In this document: piece after piece, positions 50,401 through 60,700 of the stretch
Layout: each line of letters opens with the position of its first letter
Numbering within the stretch: position 1 is the first letter of the stretch
From: Halichondria panicea
Lineage: Eukaryota; Porifera; Demospongiae; Suberitida; Halichondriidae
Length of the DNA stretch: 64,000 nt
Assembly (NCBI RefSeq): GCF_963675165.1
Contig: NC_087379.1
Location: forward strand, 6,534,839-6,598,838
Direction: 5' to 3'
Made by a program: the position numbers and the translations under genes
The notes under the pieces: generated by a model
The model's input: the letters and a program-made list of their open reading frames with translations, nothing else
Told to the model about the DNA's origin: nothing
The model's database searches: none

Positions 50401-52663
50401 TGGTGTTAGTTTACCCATAATCTGGGTAATCGTTCCGAACGTAAATTTGAGTTAACTAGAGCAATAAAGTGTTAAACCCTCGGCTGTTGACATGAATAAC
50501 AATAGACATGTATGCACTGTGAACTAGTATACACAGCACAGAAGCCTAAACTACAATCACAATTCTAGCTTTCTACTTTAGTGACCCTTTTCCATTGTTG
50601 TTGGTAAGGATCACTTCAGCTGTAAATAAGTGCCTCGAATAAAGGCTGCGTGTAGCTGGTAGACAAGAGCCGCTTCAGACTGAGTGTGCAGGCCTGATAA
50701 ACGCAATGGAGGGCCATAAACTCACAGGTAAGCAGCTTCACACCATAAGAAAACCAGCACATTCGCACTAATGCGATAGACACAGGCTATAAACAATTTT
50801 TCTCACAATTGGGCTGGGCAACGAGGCTACAACGTCATAATTAATTATGTAAATACACTCAAAGTTAGCTAGTAGACAATACAATCATGCGTACAAACTG
50901 ATACGTACATAACCACACCCACTCTCCACACCCCCCACCCCCCCTCCACACACACCCACTCCCCCTCCACACACACCCACTCCCCCTCCACACACACCCA
51001 CTCTCTCTCACGTTGAATGACTCCCTTGCAATAGGAGCACAACTGCAATTTTCTGATTTTCCGCTCGTCCTCCAAAAACTCATGACTTCGCCCGAGTACA
51101 AAGGTCGTACTGGTCTTGATTGGACGCCCCCTTGAGAGGTTGGTGGGGGAGAGGGAGTTCTCCTCCATACTGATCTGTGATCCTATTGGTGACGCACCCT
51201 CCACATTCAGGTGAGTGAACAGTGAGAGCTGAATACATGTGCGGTGTGTGTGTGGGGGGGGGGTGAGTGTGTGTGTGTGTGTGTGTGTGGGTGTGTGTGG
51301 GGGGTTGTGTGGTGAAGTACTGCACAATGCTATGCACTACAACAATATGCAGTACAAGTGCCATCAATAAAAACATTCAGATAGCTATAACCATAAGAGC
51401 TATTTACAACGTTCCACGTACATGTACAGTGCACATGCATTTAGAAACAATGGTCAAGGGTATAAAGTACGAAATAGAAAATTAATCGTTATTTTTACCG
51501 TGTACTCGATGCATAACTGACCTTGCCCCTGATGACAATGAGCTCCACCTCTTTTATTCTGATCTTATTCCTCATCTCCAGTAGCTCCTCAATCAACGAG
51601 TTGGGGTCGCCCAGGGCCGGGTTGTCACGGTAACTACAGGGGCAGAGCAACACGTTAAGCAAGAATTTTGTTGAGCAATTTATTGCTTTCTCTGCTCAAT
51701 GCTATAATAGAAAATATCTAAATCAGTTAACTCTCACAAACAGCAGCAATATCAGCAGCTTTTTAAGAGCGTATGCTACACTGACGACATTCCCCCCTCC
51801 CTCTCATTTCACACATTCCACACTATACCTACCTGCCACCCACTACACTCATAGCCACTACTGTAACACCCACAGCCACTACACCCACGGCCACTACACC
51901 CACGGCCACTACACAGTACACACACTACACCCACGGCCACTACACAGTACACACACTACACCCACGGCCACTACACAGTACACCCACTACACCTACGGCC
52001 ACTACACAGTACACACACTACACCCACGGCCACTACACAGTACACACACTACACCCACGGCCACTACACAGTACACACACACTACACCCACGGCCACTAC
52101 ACAGTACACACACTACACCCACTATACTCACCTGTCGAGTAGTGTCTTGACGGACTGGTACTCTTTATGCAGTTGCTCCAGAGCAGTGGCCACGTCACTC
52201 TCGTTCTTCTTGATGCCCTCGTGAGCGTGGATGAGGGGAGCCTGGGTCATGTCCACCAGCTGCAGGTGGCCCTCCAGGGGGCTCTGTGGGGGGGGGGAAG
52301 ATGAGGTCATTAGCGATGCATGGTGACTGAAAGGTGCATGTGGCAAGCTATATATACAAGTCACCACATAATTATTAGGTGTTTATTGGATATGATGGAG
52401 TAACGATGAAAGATAATGAAAATGAAATTACGTACAACAAGTCACTTAACCAACAGATGTAGACATGAATGGCTTAATTCAACAAAGTCACTGGAGATCA
52501 ACTGGCTCAATAGTGGCACAATGCATGGAGGACAAACACAACTACCCTACTCTTGATACAATATAAACACTATCGGGGACAGAAGTTCCAGCTTCTCCAG
52601 TATGGAGTTTCAATTATGTGTGTGTGTGTGTGTGTGTGGGGGGGGGGGGGGGTGTGCGCGCGC

Positions 52664-52719
<56 letters not shown>

Positions 52720-55700
52720 GTGCGTGTGTGCATTAGTCTACTACAGGTAGTCTGAGCTCACCAAGTCTACAGGGGGTGTGTCGGGTAGCTTGGGAGTGGG
52801 TAGGTCAGGAGCTTTGAACTGACACGGAGGAGGAGGGTACTCTTTAACCAGGACGTTTTGATTGGTAACAAAGGTCGAGATGTCGGCTGGAGCACTGATG
52901 GAGTCGAGGACTTGTTGGAGGTCAGAAAGATGAGAGAGAGACGTCTTCAACTGATAGGGGGAAAAAGTTAATAATCAAATAACGTTTCCACAAGGTACAA
53001 AAGTCCATGTAAAGAATGATGGACACTTTTAAGGGAGGCCCACCCTCTATATATATAACCAGGTTAATGGACTCCACAAAGTATCCACAGAATGTGTTTC
53101 AACCTTTGTATACAGGGCACCTCTTTTACAGCCACTTGGTCTCCCAATGGTGACCACTATAGACAAGGGTGACCACTATAGACAGGATTACCTACCTAGA
53201 TGTACACTGTGCCTACCTTCTCCTCTCCATACTGAATCCTCTTCTGCAGACAATGTTTGAACCCCTTCACCAAATCCTCGTGTACTGCCTGCGAGCAAAG
53301 TGAAATACATAACAGCAATTTATAGAGCATTTGGGACTGACTATGGTATGTGTCTGGGTTAGCCAATGTAGCCACCCCCTCTCCCTTCCCACCCACGCAC
53401 ACCCACACACACCCACACACACCCATACATACGCGCACAGGCACACACACACACACACACACACATACCTGCAGTTCGTTGAGCATGTCGAAGACTTGTT
53501 TGCCATAGAATTCATCGTGGAGGTGGTTGAAGCCAGCCAGTTGCATCACATAGTCATTGTGAGTGTTGTAGCTGTGCAGCACCATGGAGTCCTATAGCAA
53601 GGGATACACAGTGAGAGCATACACACTCAAGAAGTACTGTATAGCGCGAACTTTTCGAGGAGTAATTTTCGCGAGTTAGCAATTCTACACGAAAATTATT
53701 CTTTATTAGACTTAATGACTTATCTGCGATAACGTTCAAAGATTGAAGGCGTGACCAGGGAATGTTTCAGGTAAGCAACAATTTATTCAACGAAATGCTT
53801 TTAGAGACCATGCATACTACGAAATTTCAGCCCCTCGAAAATTTCGCGCTATACGGCATAATTGCTGATGTATGTGAATGCCAACTAGAAGCTCTGTGTA
53901 TAGCTAATATGGGATGCCTAATAAAGATGAAACACTTACACATACCGTAAATTAAAACTTGCGAAACTATATAATCTATCGCAATAGGTTCAACGTCACT
54001 ATCCTACAGTACAAGCTATTGAAATCCTTAATTGGGGAGTCCACACTAACATTTGCACCAACAAAAATTACCCGCCATACGGTATCTTCTACAGCAAACA
54101 GTGAGCAAGTGCTGAAATTACTATACACATGCAAGCTCAATAAATGCTACATGATTTTTAGTGAGCTTGTCTCTCCTTATACACTTGCTATCAAGTCTTC
54201 TAACTCTACCTTTACTGCCTCCTCCCCCTTCTCCAGGGCCTCTGCGTACTTTGTCCACTGGTCCTGATACTCTCTGTACATCTTGCCAGTGAAGTCCTCC
54301 ATCTTGTCCACTCGACCCATGTACACGTCACGAAACGCAAACCACTGTGTGAGGGTGTGGAGTGAGTGAGTGGGTTGAGTGGAGTGTGAGGGCGTGTGGG
54401 TTGAAGTGTGAGGGTGTGTGAGGGAGTGTAGTAAAACAGTGGTGAGCTATAGACATTATTGTTATTCTACATAATGTGAAATTATGCACACTTGTTATAC
54501 AACAATGCTAGTCGATACATGTACTGATCTGAAGCCATTATCATTATAAGCTGTGGGTATATATACAAACATAGGAAAAACACAAAGAATTAACTGCTAG
54601 TAACAGCACTCCTAGACACAAGTGTATACAATTCAAAGGCAAGACTACAAAGACTACACGTGTACAACATCAGGAATGCAATATTCCTGACAATAAATGT
54701 ATAATTAAACGCCATTCCAATTAATCATGGTAACCACACATGTACATACATGTATCTAGAGACGGTCTGTTCTCACCTTCTTGATAAGACTCTTCTTTCG
54801 AGCAGTGAGGTCACTCAGTTGTTGACTGACGGAGGTTGTGAGTTTCTGAGAGAGTTGTGTACAGCTCCTCGACTCTCTCTCCACCTCTCCAATCAGACTC
54901 TCCCACGCACTGAACCCTGTACTGTTGACCATCAGCCTGGATGTGTGTGTTTAGTAAACGTGACAATGTTTAACGAAGGCCATCTTGGCGGGCCTTAATT
55001 GTTCTTGAGAAACAGAAAGTAAAGTGTTTGACAATAGACCTTTCTAGTAATTAAAGAGGAATAATGAAGAAAGGTATACCACTTCATTTGCACTCTGGAC
55101 TCACAGGACACATGTACAATGTACCGTATAGTGGGTATATTTCGAGGGTGTAAAATGTTTGCGGTTTTCGCTGATTAAGCATGAACCGCAAATATTTATA
55201 CCCACGAATTTAATATCGCATGCATGCATGCTGCAAAAGGCTGCTATTCCGCAAAAATTAAATCTGCAAAAACCTTTCTAATAATCATTCCGCGACAGTT
55301 TATACCCTCAAAATATACCCGCTATACGATATACACTGACCACACACACTCACGGATCACACACTCACAGGTCACACTCACGGATCACACACACACACAC
55401 ACACACACTCACGGGTCTTTCTTGAGGTTGTCTGCCGTCTTTTTACGGTAGTTCTTAACGATACTCATGAGCTGCTGTGCGTGCTGCTCCTCGGCCGCTG
55501 CCACTTTGTTGAGAAAATCAACAGCTGCAGAAATCAAGGAGAGAAAGTATCAGAAACACACATACTCACAAGCATCACCATGGATACTGGTATGCCGAGT
55601 ACTAAGTACAACAAACATGTATTTAGTTTGTGGGTTAGCACAATAACTTAATTACCAGTTGTGCTTGAATTAATTGTATATCTATGGCTGCCCCACATTT

Positions 55701-57314
55701 CCCTTTGATTGTACTTAACGAGAACACTAATTGCCTGTAATGTATCACATGTCACTGCCACTTCTATATATGCCACAGTCAGTCTACACTTTAGCAGCAA
55801 TGGTAGTAACTCCTCAAACATACAAGGAAATTCATTGCTCTTGCCCTAACAAGTCACCTATCGTCATACCATCACTGCCATATATACGCTCTATATGCAC
55901 AACACTGAATATTGAACTGCTTCTGGAGAGAAACACTAGATTGTAAACAAAGCTTTCACCAAGAAGCCTCAACAAACACAAACAAGCTATGCACATGAAT
56001 CTCTTCTGTTAGCATCAAAGGAATGCATTAGTGTTTCTAGCAAAAGGCTAAGATTAAAAAGGATAGTTTTTACATACAAATTGTGTGTGGCACACAACTC
56101 CTGTACAGTTTAGTCCCTGACATCTTATGGTCATACTCAAGAGCTACATTACTAAGGAGACAGGTGTTAATAACACATGTTAGCAAGGCATGTCACAGGC
56201 ACATCAGAGGGACACACCTCTAATGCCATTTCAGGTCTGCCAAAGAGACACTTCATTTGGCAATTGATTCTGGCTGGAATGTATGCTATGTGTGTCTGTG
56301 TTACAGTTAGTTAGTGCACACACACAGTCACATATACAGGGCTCACAAATTAACAGTTTATGAAGGCCACTCACTACACACAGTGATGGTACTACTACAC
56401 AGCCGGTGGTTAGTGGCCACTGACAGTGGTTGCTTTCACACACAACCTAAACTCGAGGGCCGGCCTCAGCCTCAGGGTGTTTCCACTCAATACCCTCCTC
56501 CATTCAAAAGTTAGAACTGCTTCCTTATTGAGGTCTCCAAGCAATGGACACGTTAACAGTCTATAGACCAGACACATGCAGATCTGTCAACTACAAGCAT
56601 ATCATACTTATTCTATTTAAGGCGACCTCTCTAAATATGCTACAATTGAACAGTTCACCCATAATCATGGCACTGCTTGTTTTGTGTACACATTTATAGT
56701 CGTCCAAAACGTAATTATTTTTTAGCGGCGCCTTAAATAATTCTTGAGAACACAGACAATTTAGCTAAGAAAGTAGCTAAGCCTTTGAGTGTTGGTTCGT
56801 AAGCGTCAACTTTTTCAATGTCTGTTTTACCATCTGCTGTTTATTCATGCTCCACTGATTATTCATATTTACTGCATTAAAGAAAATGCCCTAACTCTGG
56901 CGATGGCATATTCGACGCGACGGTTTAAACAATGCACACATTCAGCTATTTTAAAGCCTGCTATGTTTATGTAAGCGCAAGTACATACACAAGGATATCA
57001 ACTCTGTACTGTACTGTACTGCACAGTGCAGTGGACAAGCTACAGCTAGCCAGCCAGCCAGCCAAAGCTGCGTAGCTAAAAAAAGTAATGGAACAAACCT
57101 CTTTGTAGCTATAAAACAAGGGAGTTTCATACACAAACAGAGAGCTCTCACCTGTCTCGGAGAGCTTCACTGCAAAGCTGGAGTGAGTTTTGAGTGTTTC
57201 ATTGAAGCTACGGTGAGGCAAGTCTCTGTAGCGACGATACCCTGTGTCTTGACTCTGTGTTAGCTCAACGTTGTCCATACCATCGTCTATCGAAGCTCCT
57301 CCGACACTAGCCAT
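47313..57314 (-). CDS. F-BAR, C1, SH3, SH3 protein (Nervous wreck/FCHSD/Bzz1 type)
   Basis: Such proteins bend membranes and recruit actin regulators (WASP family) at endocytic or synaptic sites. Seventeen exons sum to 2,226 nt, 741 residues: 57152-57314, 55413-55524, 54777-54936, 54210-54344, 53469-53591, 53217-53288, 52762-52950, 52132-52283, 51522-51633, 51012-51228, 49849-49934, 49742-49778, 49507-49605, 49161-49303, 48287-48411, 47781-47967, 47313-47426. The F-BAR signature includes FLNKVAAAEEQHAQQL and HNDYVMQLAGFNHLHDEFYG. A C1-type zinc finger spans residues 455-505. A proline-rich segment (LPPQPPTRTPS, LPKPPPRG) precedes two SH3 domains. Animal FCHSD/Nwk proteins as I know them have F-BAR and two SH3 domains without C1, while fungal Bzz1 has C1. 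Introns are loaded with GT/CA repeats, minisatellites and small transposons. Confidence 0.82.
47430..47500 (+). repeat. GT microsatellite plus G run
   Basis: About 27 GT units followed by 18 G. It lies within 2 bp of the acceptor of the last F-BAR exon, so the minus-strand acceptor reads (CA)n-CAG. Confidence 0.9.
47969..48066 (+). repeat. GT/GC microsatellite
   Basis: Interrupted GT, GC and GGGT units directly upstream (minus strand) of the acceptor of the exon joining the two SH3 domains. Confidence 0.85.
48723..48918. mobile_element. Possible miniature element, TTGCGTCAAATT ends
   Basis: TTGCGTCAAATTATA (48725) pairs with AATTTGACGCAAGAA (48905-48919). The short imperfect termini are the only evidence. 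It is in the 749-bp F-BAR intron before the SH3 exons. Confidence 0.35.
48971..49059. repeat. 46-bp tandem duplication
   Basis: CTATACCATAACGATATTCA and the following bases are repeated once almost exactly, in the same F-BAR intron. Confidence 0.85.
49849..51228 (-). other. C1 (DAG-type) zinc finger exons of the F-BAR gene
   Basis: Exons 51012-51228 and 49849-49934 encode the pattern H-x14-C-x2-C-x13-C-x2-C-x4-H-x2-C-x6-C, visible as SHEF, LCSYCKG, FKCKVCKTTVHIKC and YIPYC. All eight C1 metal ligands are present. The first spacing (14 rather than the usual 12) and the last (6 rather than 7) are off, so this may be an atypical C1 that does not bind diacylglycerol. The domain is split by an intron of about 1.08 kb containing a 21-bp CCACTCCCCCT-type minisatellite. 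Confidence 0.75.
50932..51005. repeat. 21-bp minisatellite
   Basis: About three and a half copies of CCCCCTCCACACACACCCACT sit just inside the donor side of the intron that splits the C1 domain. Confidence 0.8.
51244..51306 (+). repeat. GT/G-rich microsatellite
   Basis: GT repeats with G runs lie about 16 bp upstream (minus strand) of the acceptor of the first C1 exon. Confidence 0.85.
51843..52130. repeat. 31-bp minisatellite
   Basis: About eight copies, some shortened, of a CACCCACGGCCACTACACAG-type unit end exactly at the donor region of the F-BAR exon at 52132. Confidence 0.85.
52617..52732 (+). repeat. GT microsatellite with G run and GC tract
   Basis: Long GT repeat interrupted by 16 G and CGCGCGCG, starting about 30 bp inside the intron after F-BAR exon 7. 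Confidence 0.9.
53388..53467 (-). repeat. CA/GT microsatellite at a splice donor
   Basis: CA repeats on the plus strand abut the minus-strand donor of F-BAR exon 5 (CTGCAG|gtatgtgtgtg). Confidence 0.85.
53635..53860. mobile_element. TACYGTATAGCG-family element in an F-BAR intron
   Basis: TACTGTATAGCGCGAA (53635) pairs with TTTCGCGCTATACGGCATA (53842-53860). AATTTTCG-type subterminal sequence is shared with the 46895 copy. Confidence 0.7.
53943..54085. mobile_element. Short degraded TACCGTA-family copy
   Basis: TACCGTAAATT at the left and ACCCGCCATACGGTAT at the right (ending 54085) suggest a small copy with a decayed left end. Confidence 0.5.
55121..55332. mobile_element. TACCGTATAGTGGG-family element, F-BAR intron 2
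   Basis: GTACCGTATAGTGGGTATAT (55121) pairs with ATATACCCGCTATACGATAT near 55313-55332. The subtype has TATATTTCGAGGG after the tip, shared with the copy at 61332. Confidence 0.7.
55349..55412 (-). repeat. CA/GT microsatellite at a splice donor
   Basis: CA repeats and three TCACRGRTCACACTCA-like units abut the minus-strand donor of F-BAR exon 2. Confidence 0.8.
55525..57151. other. First intron of the F-BAR gene, no gene seen
   Basis: This 1.63-kb AT-rich intron follows the ATG-containing exon. It contains small CTGTACTGTACTG and CCAGCCAGCCAG runs near 57000-57062 and no recognisable coding segment. Confidence 0.6.
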
Positions 57315-57785
57315 GGTTTGCTAATCTGTATTCCTCTGATTCGAGTCTGTAGTGTTGAAACGTACTTGTCAGGAAAGCATGCTTGTGATCAGTGGACCAT
57401 CACCCATCTAGCCACACCCACAAATTTGCAGAAAATGTGGGCGGTGCTGCTCATCAATGGAAGAAACCCCATCTCTAGTACTGGATATCCTCTGATCCTG
57501 ATCGATATCTTACCCCTTAGCTAGCTGACCTTAATGTGAAGAGAGAAAAGTTCTGTGTAAGGCAAGTGTTCATATGAGTGTTCATATGATCTATCTCATT
57601 AGATCTTATCACAAATAATAAATACTGATAAATAAAACTTTTAATAGGTCTACCTCCTACTTTACTAGACATGGGTGTTTTGCAACCGTATTTGGGTATA
57701 GATGCCCTACTTGTATTGAATAGAGTTGAGTGCATGGATGATTCATTGATTAGAAATTTCCTAACTTTAAGTTGTTTCTACAGCG
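57315..57785. promoter_or_regulatory. Divergent region between F-BAR and PAQR3-like genes
   Basis: Start codons on opposite strands are 471 bp apart. An acceptor-like TTTCTACAG sits immediately before the PAQR3-like ATG, so an untranslated first exon of that gene may also lie here. No clear core promoter motif was recognised. Confidence 0.4.
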
Positions 57786-60700
57786 ATGAAGATGCTTGAT
57801 ATCGAGACAGGACTGTCCCCCCATCAACCAGAGCCCCCCACCAAGATAGCGGGGTTTGGGATACCCCTCTACTCATACCCAGCCATACCTCCCTTCCTGC
57901 AGGGAAACCCCAACATCACTGACGGCTACAGAGCACACTTATCTCCCAAGCTATGTGTCAAGAGGTACTATCAATCACTTGAATTATAATTATTGGGCTA
58001 ACAATATTCATAGGTTCTGTGGCAGTATACATAATTAATTTAGAGGCCACAACTGTCATGTGATTTATTGCTTTGAAAATGGCGACATCTGATAACTTAG
58101 TAATAGTTGAATTTCTCCATGAGTCTGTGAAGTCCAAGTGTTTGTCCTCGAACAATGGCGCTATCCAATGGGAAGTAGCCTACAAGTCTAATAAATTACA
58201 TCTTAGCTTGCTTAGTGGAGCGACATCTGCTGAAGTGCGTTATTTTGTCCAGGTGGAGTATTATAAAGAAGTCAATGAAAAAGAAACTGTTTTCTCCCGT
58301 GGATCAGCTACGATAAAAAAAGATGACTCTACTGACCTGGGTATGTGTTTTTATAAGTCTAATTGTAAGAATCGTCATGGTAGGACCCAGTTCAATGCTA
58401 AAACCTGGTTTGATTTATTCATCCTTCGCCTGAATCCAGTGGTTGAAATTCCTCAGGTATCAACTCTCTCTGCTGTGTTATCTGCTACACTGGACACTGA
58501 CAAAGGTCTGAATGATGTCATGCTGTACTTCGGCCCAGAGAAGGAGCTTGTACAGGCAAGCAAGTTCATGCTTATGGCTCGATCACCCGTTTTTAAGAAA
58601 ATGTTCGAAGCTAGTATGAAAGAAGCAAAATCAAATGAAGTAACAATCGATGACATCACTCTTGCTGTTGGGAAAGAAATGATCACATACATCTATACGG
58701 ACGAGGCACCAAATATTGTGAGCATGGCAGAAAAATTGTGGTTTGCAGCTGAAAAGTACGAACTACCCGGTTTGAAAGCACTGTGCGAGAATGAGTTTGC
58801 TATACAACTCACAATGGATAATGCGGCACACTTTCTGTTGTTTGCTGACCGCTACCTACTATGGTGATGGAAAGTTCAAGGACTATGTACTGTTCTTCAT
58901 CACTAAAGACAAAGACACCTGCTCAAAAGTGATGAGGTCTGACGAGTGGAAGGAAGTGAAGAAATTTCCCGATCTAGTTATTGCTGTGAGCGATAAATAT
59001 TTTGATGTTCCTGTTGAGCCAGTAGCAAAGAGGGCAAAATGTGACTAGGATTGTAATATCCTGCTTGAATCAAACTTATTGTTTTTGTGCTGTGTAGTTG
59101 TTTGATTGCTTTTGCTGTATATCACTATATTATTGTCACTGCTGTGAAACATGTTACGATTGCAACTTTACTTGCATGGCTATTTTAGGTATATTGAGCA
59201 GCGATTCATCACAGTCATGCATGTTGCTTAAGTGTATGGTAAAGTATCGATCCCTATAGTAAAACTGTCTAACCAATAATTATATTCTCTTTGCAGTGCC
59301 TGTATCCTCTCCAACGAGACGATCAACATATGGTCCCACCTTCTGGGGTTGGTCTTGTTCACTTTCTACCAGTTGTACGACAACTTCTATTACCTCCCTG
59401 AGAACAGAGCAGAGACAGGGGACCACTTCACATTCACAGTCATGAATCTCTGTTTCCAGGTAAGCCCCCAATCTTGTGTCCTCAAGTTAATAATGACCAT
59501 GCACTCGGTTTTATCTTTGTTCCCATAATCCTCCCTATACATGACATCATTACACTCGGCTCCATAAGCTTTTATACCGTATAGCGCGAATTTTTCGAGG
59601 TGATTAATTTTTGCTGTTTTAGAGGGTTTAGCAGTCCTCCATGAAAACTGTTCCATGAACATAGCTAACGGTGAGGTACATGTAATTCTACAAAAGTTAA
59701 TTTCGCGCTATACGGTGAGAGAGCACCCCTGTGCTGTAAAACAAGCTTGTGTTTATGATATTGAATCTCAACCGCAAATCATATGTACCTGTTTGGTTTG
59801 CAGGTGTGCATGTTCTGTTCTGCCGGCTATCACTTGTTCTCCTGTCAGTCTGAGGTAGCCAGTAGAAGGTGGCTTCGTCTGGACCTAGCCGGGGTCTCCG
59901 TGGGGATGTGCGGCTGCTACTTTCCTGGGGCATACTATGCTTTTTACTGCAACCAGGTGAGGTCTCTTCATAATAGCTAAAAATACACGTTGATCTCTTC
60001 ATTAGCTGAAATCACGTTGATTACCTGACAGTGTATACGTACATCTACTTAAGCTTTCAATGTTCATACATGTCTATAAAAGTACTTTTGGTCTATACCC
60101 CAAAACCTACCACTATAATTATGTGGTCTGATGCCCATGCAGTGATTTATTCCACATACACATACACATGTGCAGTTCTGGGAGTCGGCCTACATGTTTG
60201 CTATGTTTGTGCTGGTGGGTGTGTGTCTCCTCGCTCAAGCTCACTCCGAGTACCTCTCCAACGACTGGTATCGCCGCCGACTCATGCTCTACGCAGCATT
60301 CATCTTTGCTGGAGTAGTCCCTGTCATGCACTGGGTGTTACAAACTGGAGGATTTGGAGAACCTTTTGTTCAAGTGAGTGATTAGCTCAACTAATTATAG
60401 CTTTTTACATGTACATGTATAGGACATTTTTGTACAGCAGAAATTATATAGTGTACTGAATAACAGTGTTTCTACCTTACCAGGGGCGTAGCCAGACTTT
60501 TGAGACAGGGGTTTCTTCAGAAAAATCAGCGGCGCAATAGCGCCGCGAAATTTTTGCGGCCACACCCACTTCAGGTGCCACACCCTTTTGATTGGGGCAC
60601 ACCTACTGCTTATTGACTGTTCATGACTTTTTTACATGTTTGTGAGAAGCTAGCTAGCTATAGACGTAACATACTAGGCATGCAGGTGCCAATTGTGTAT

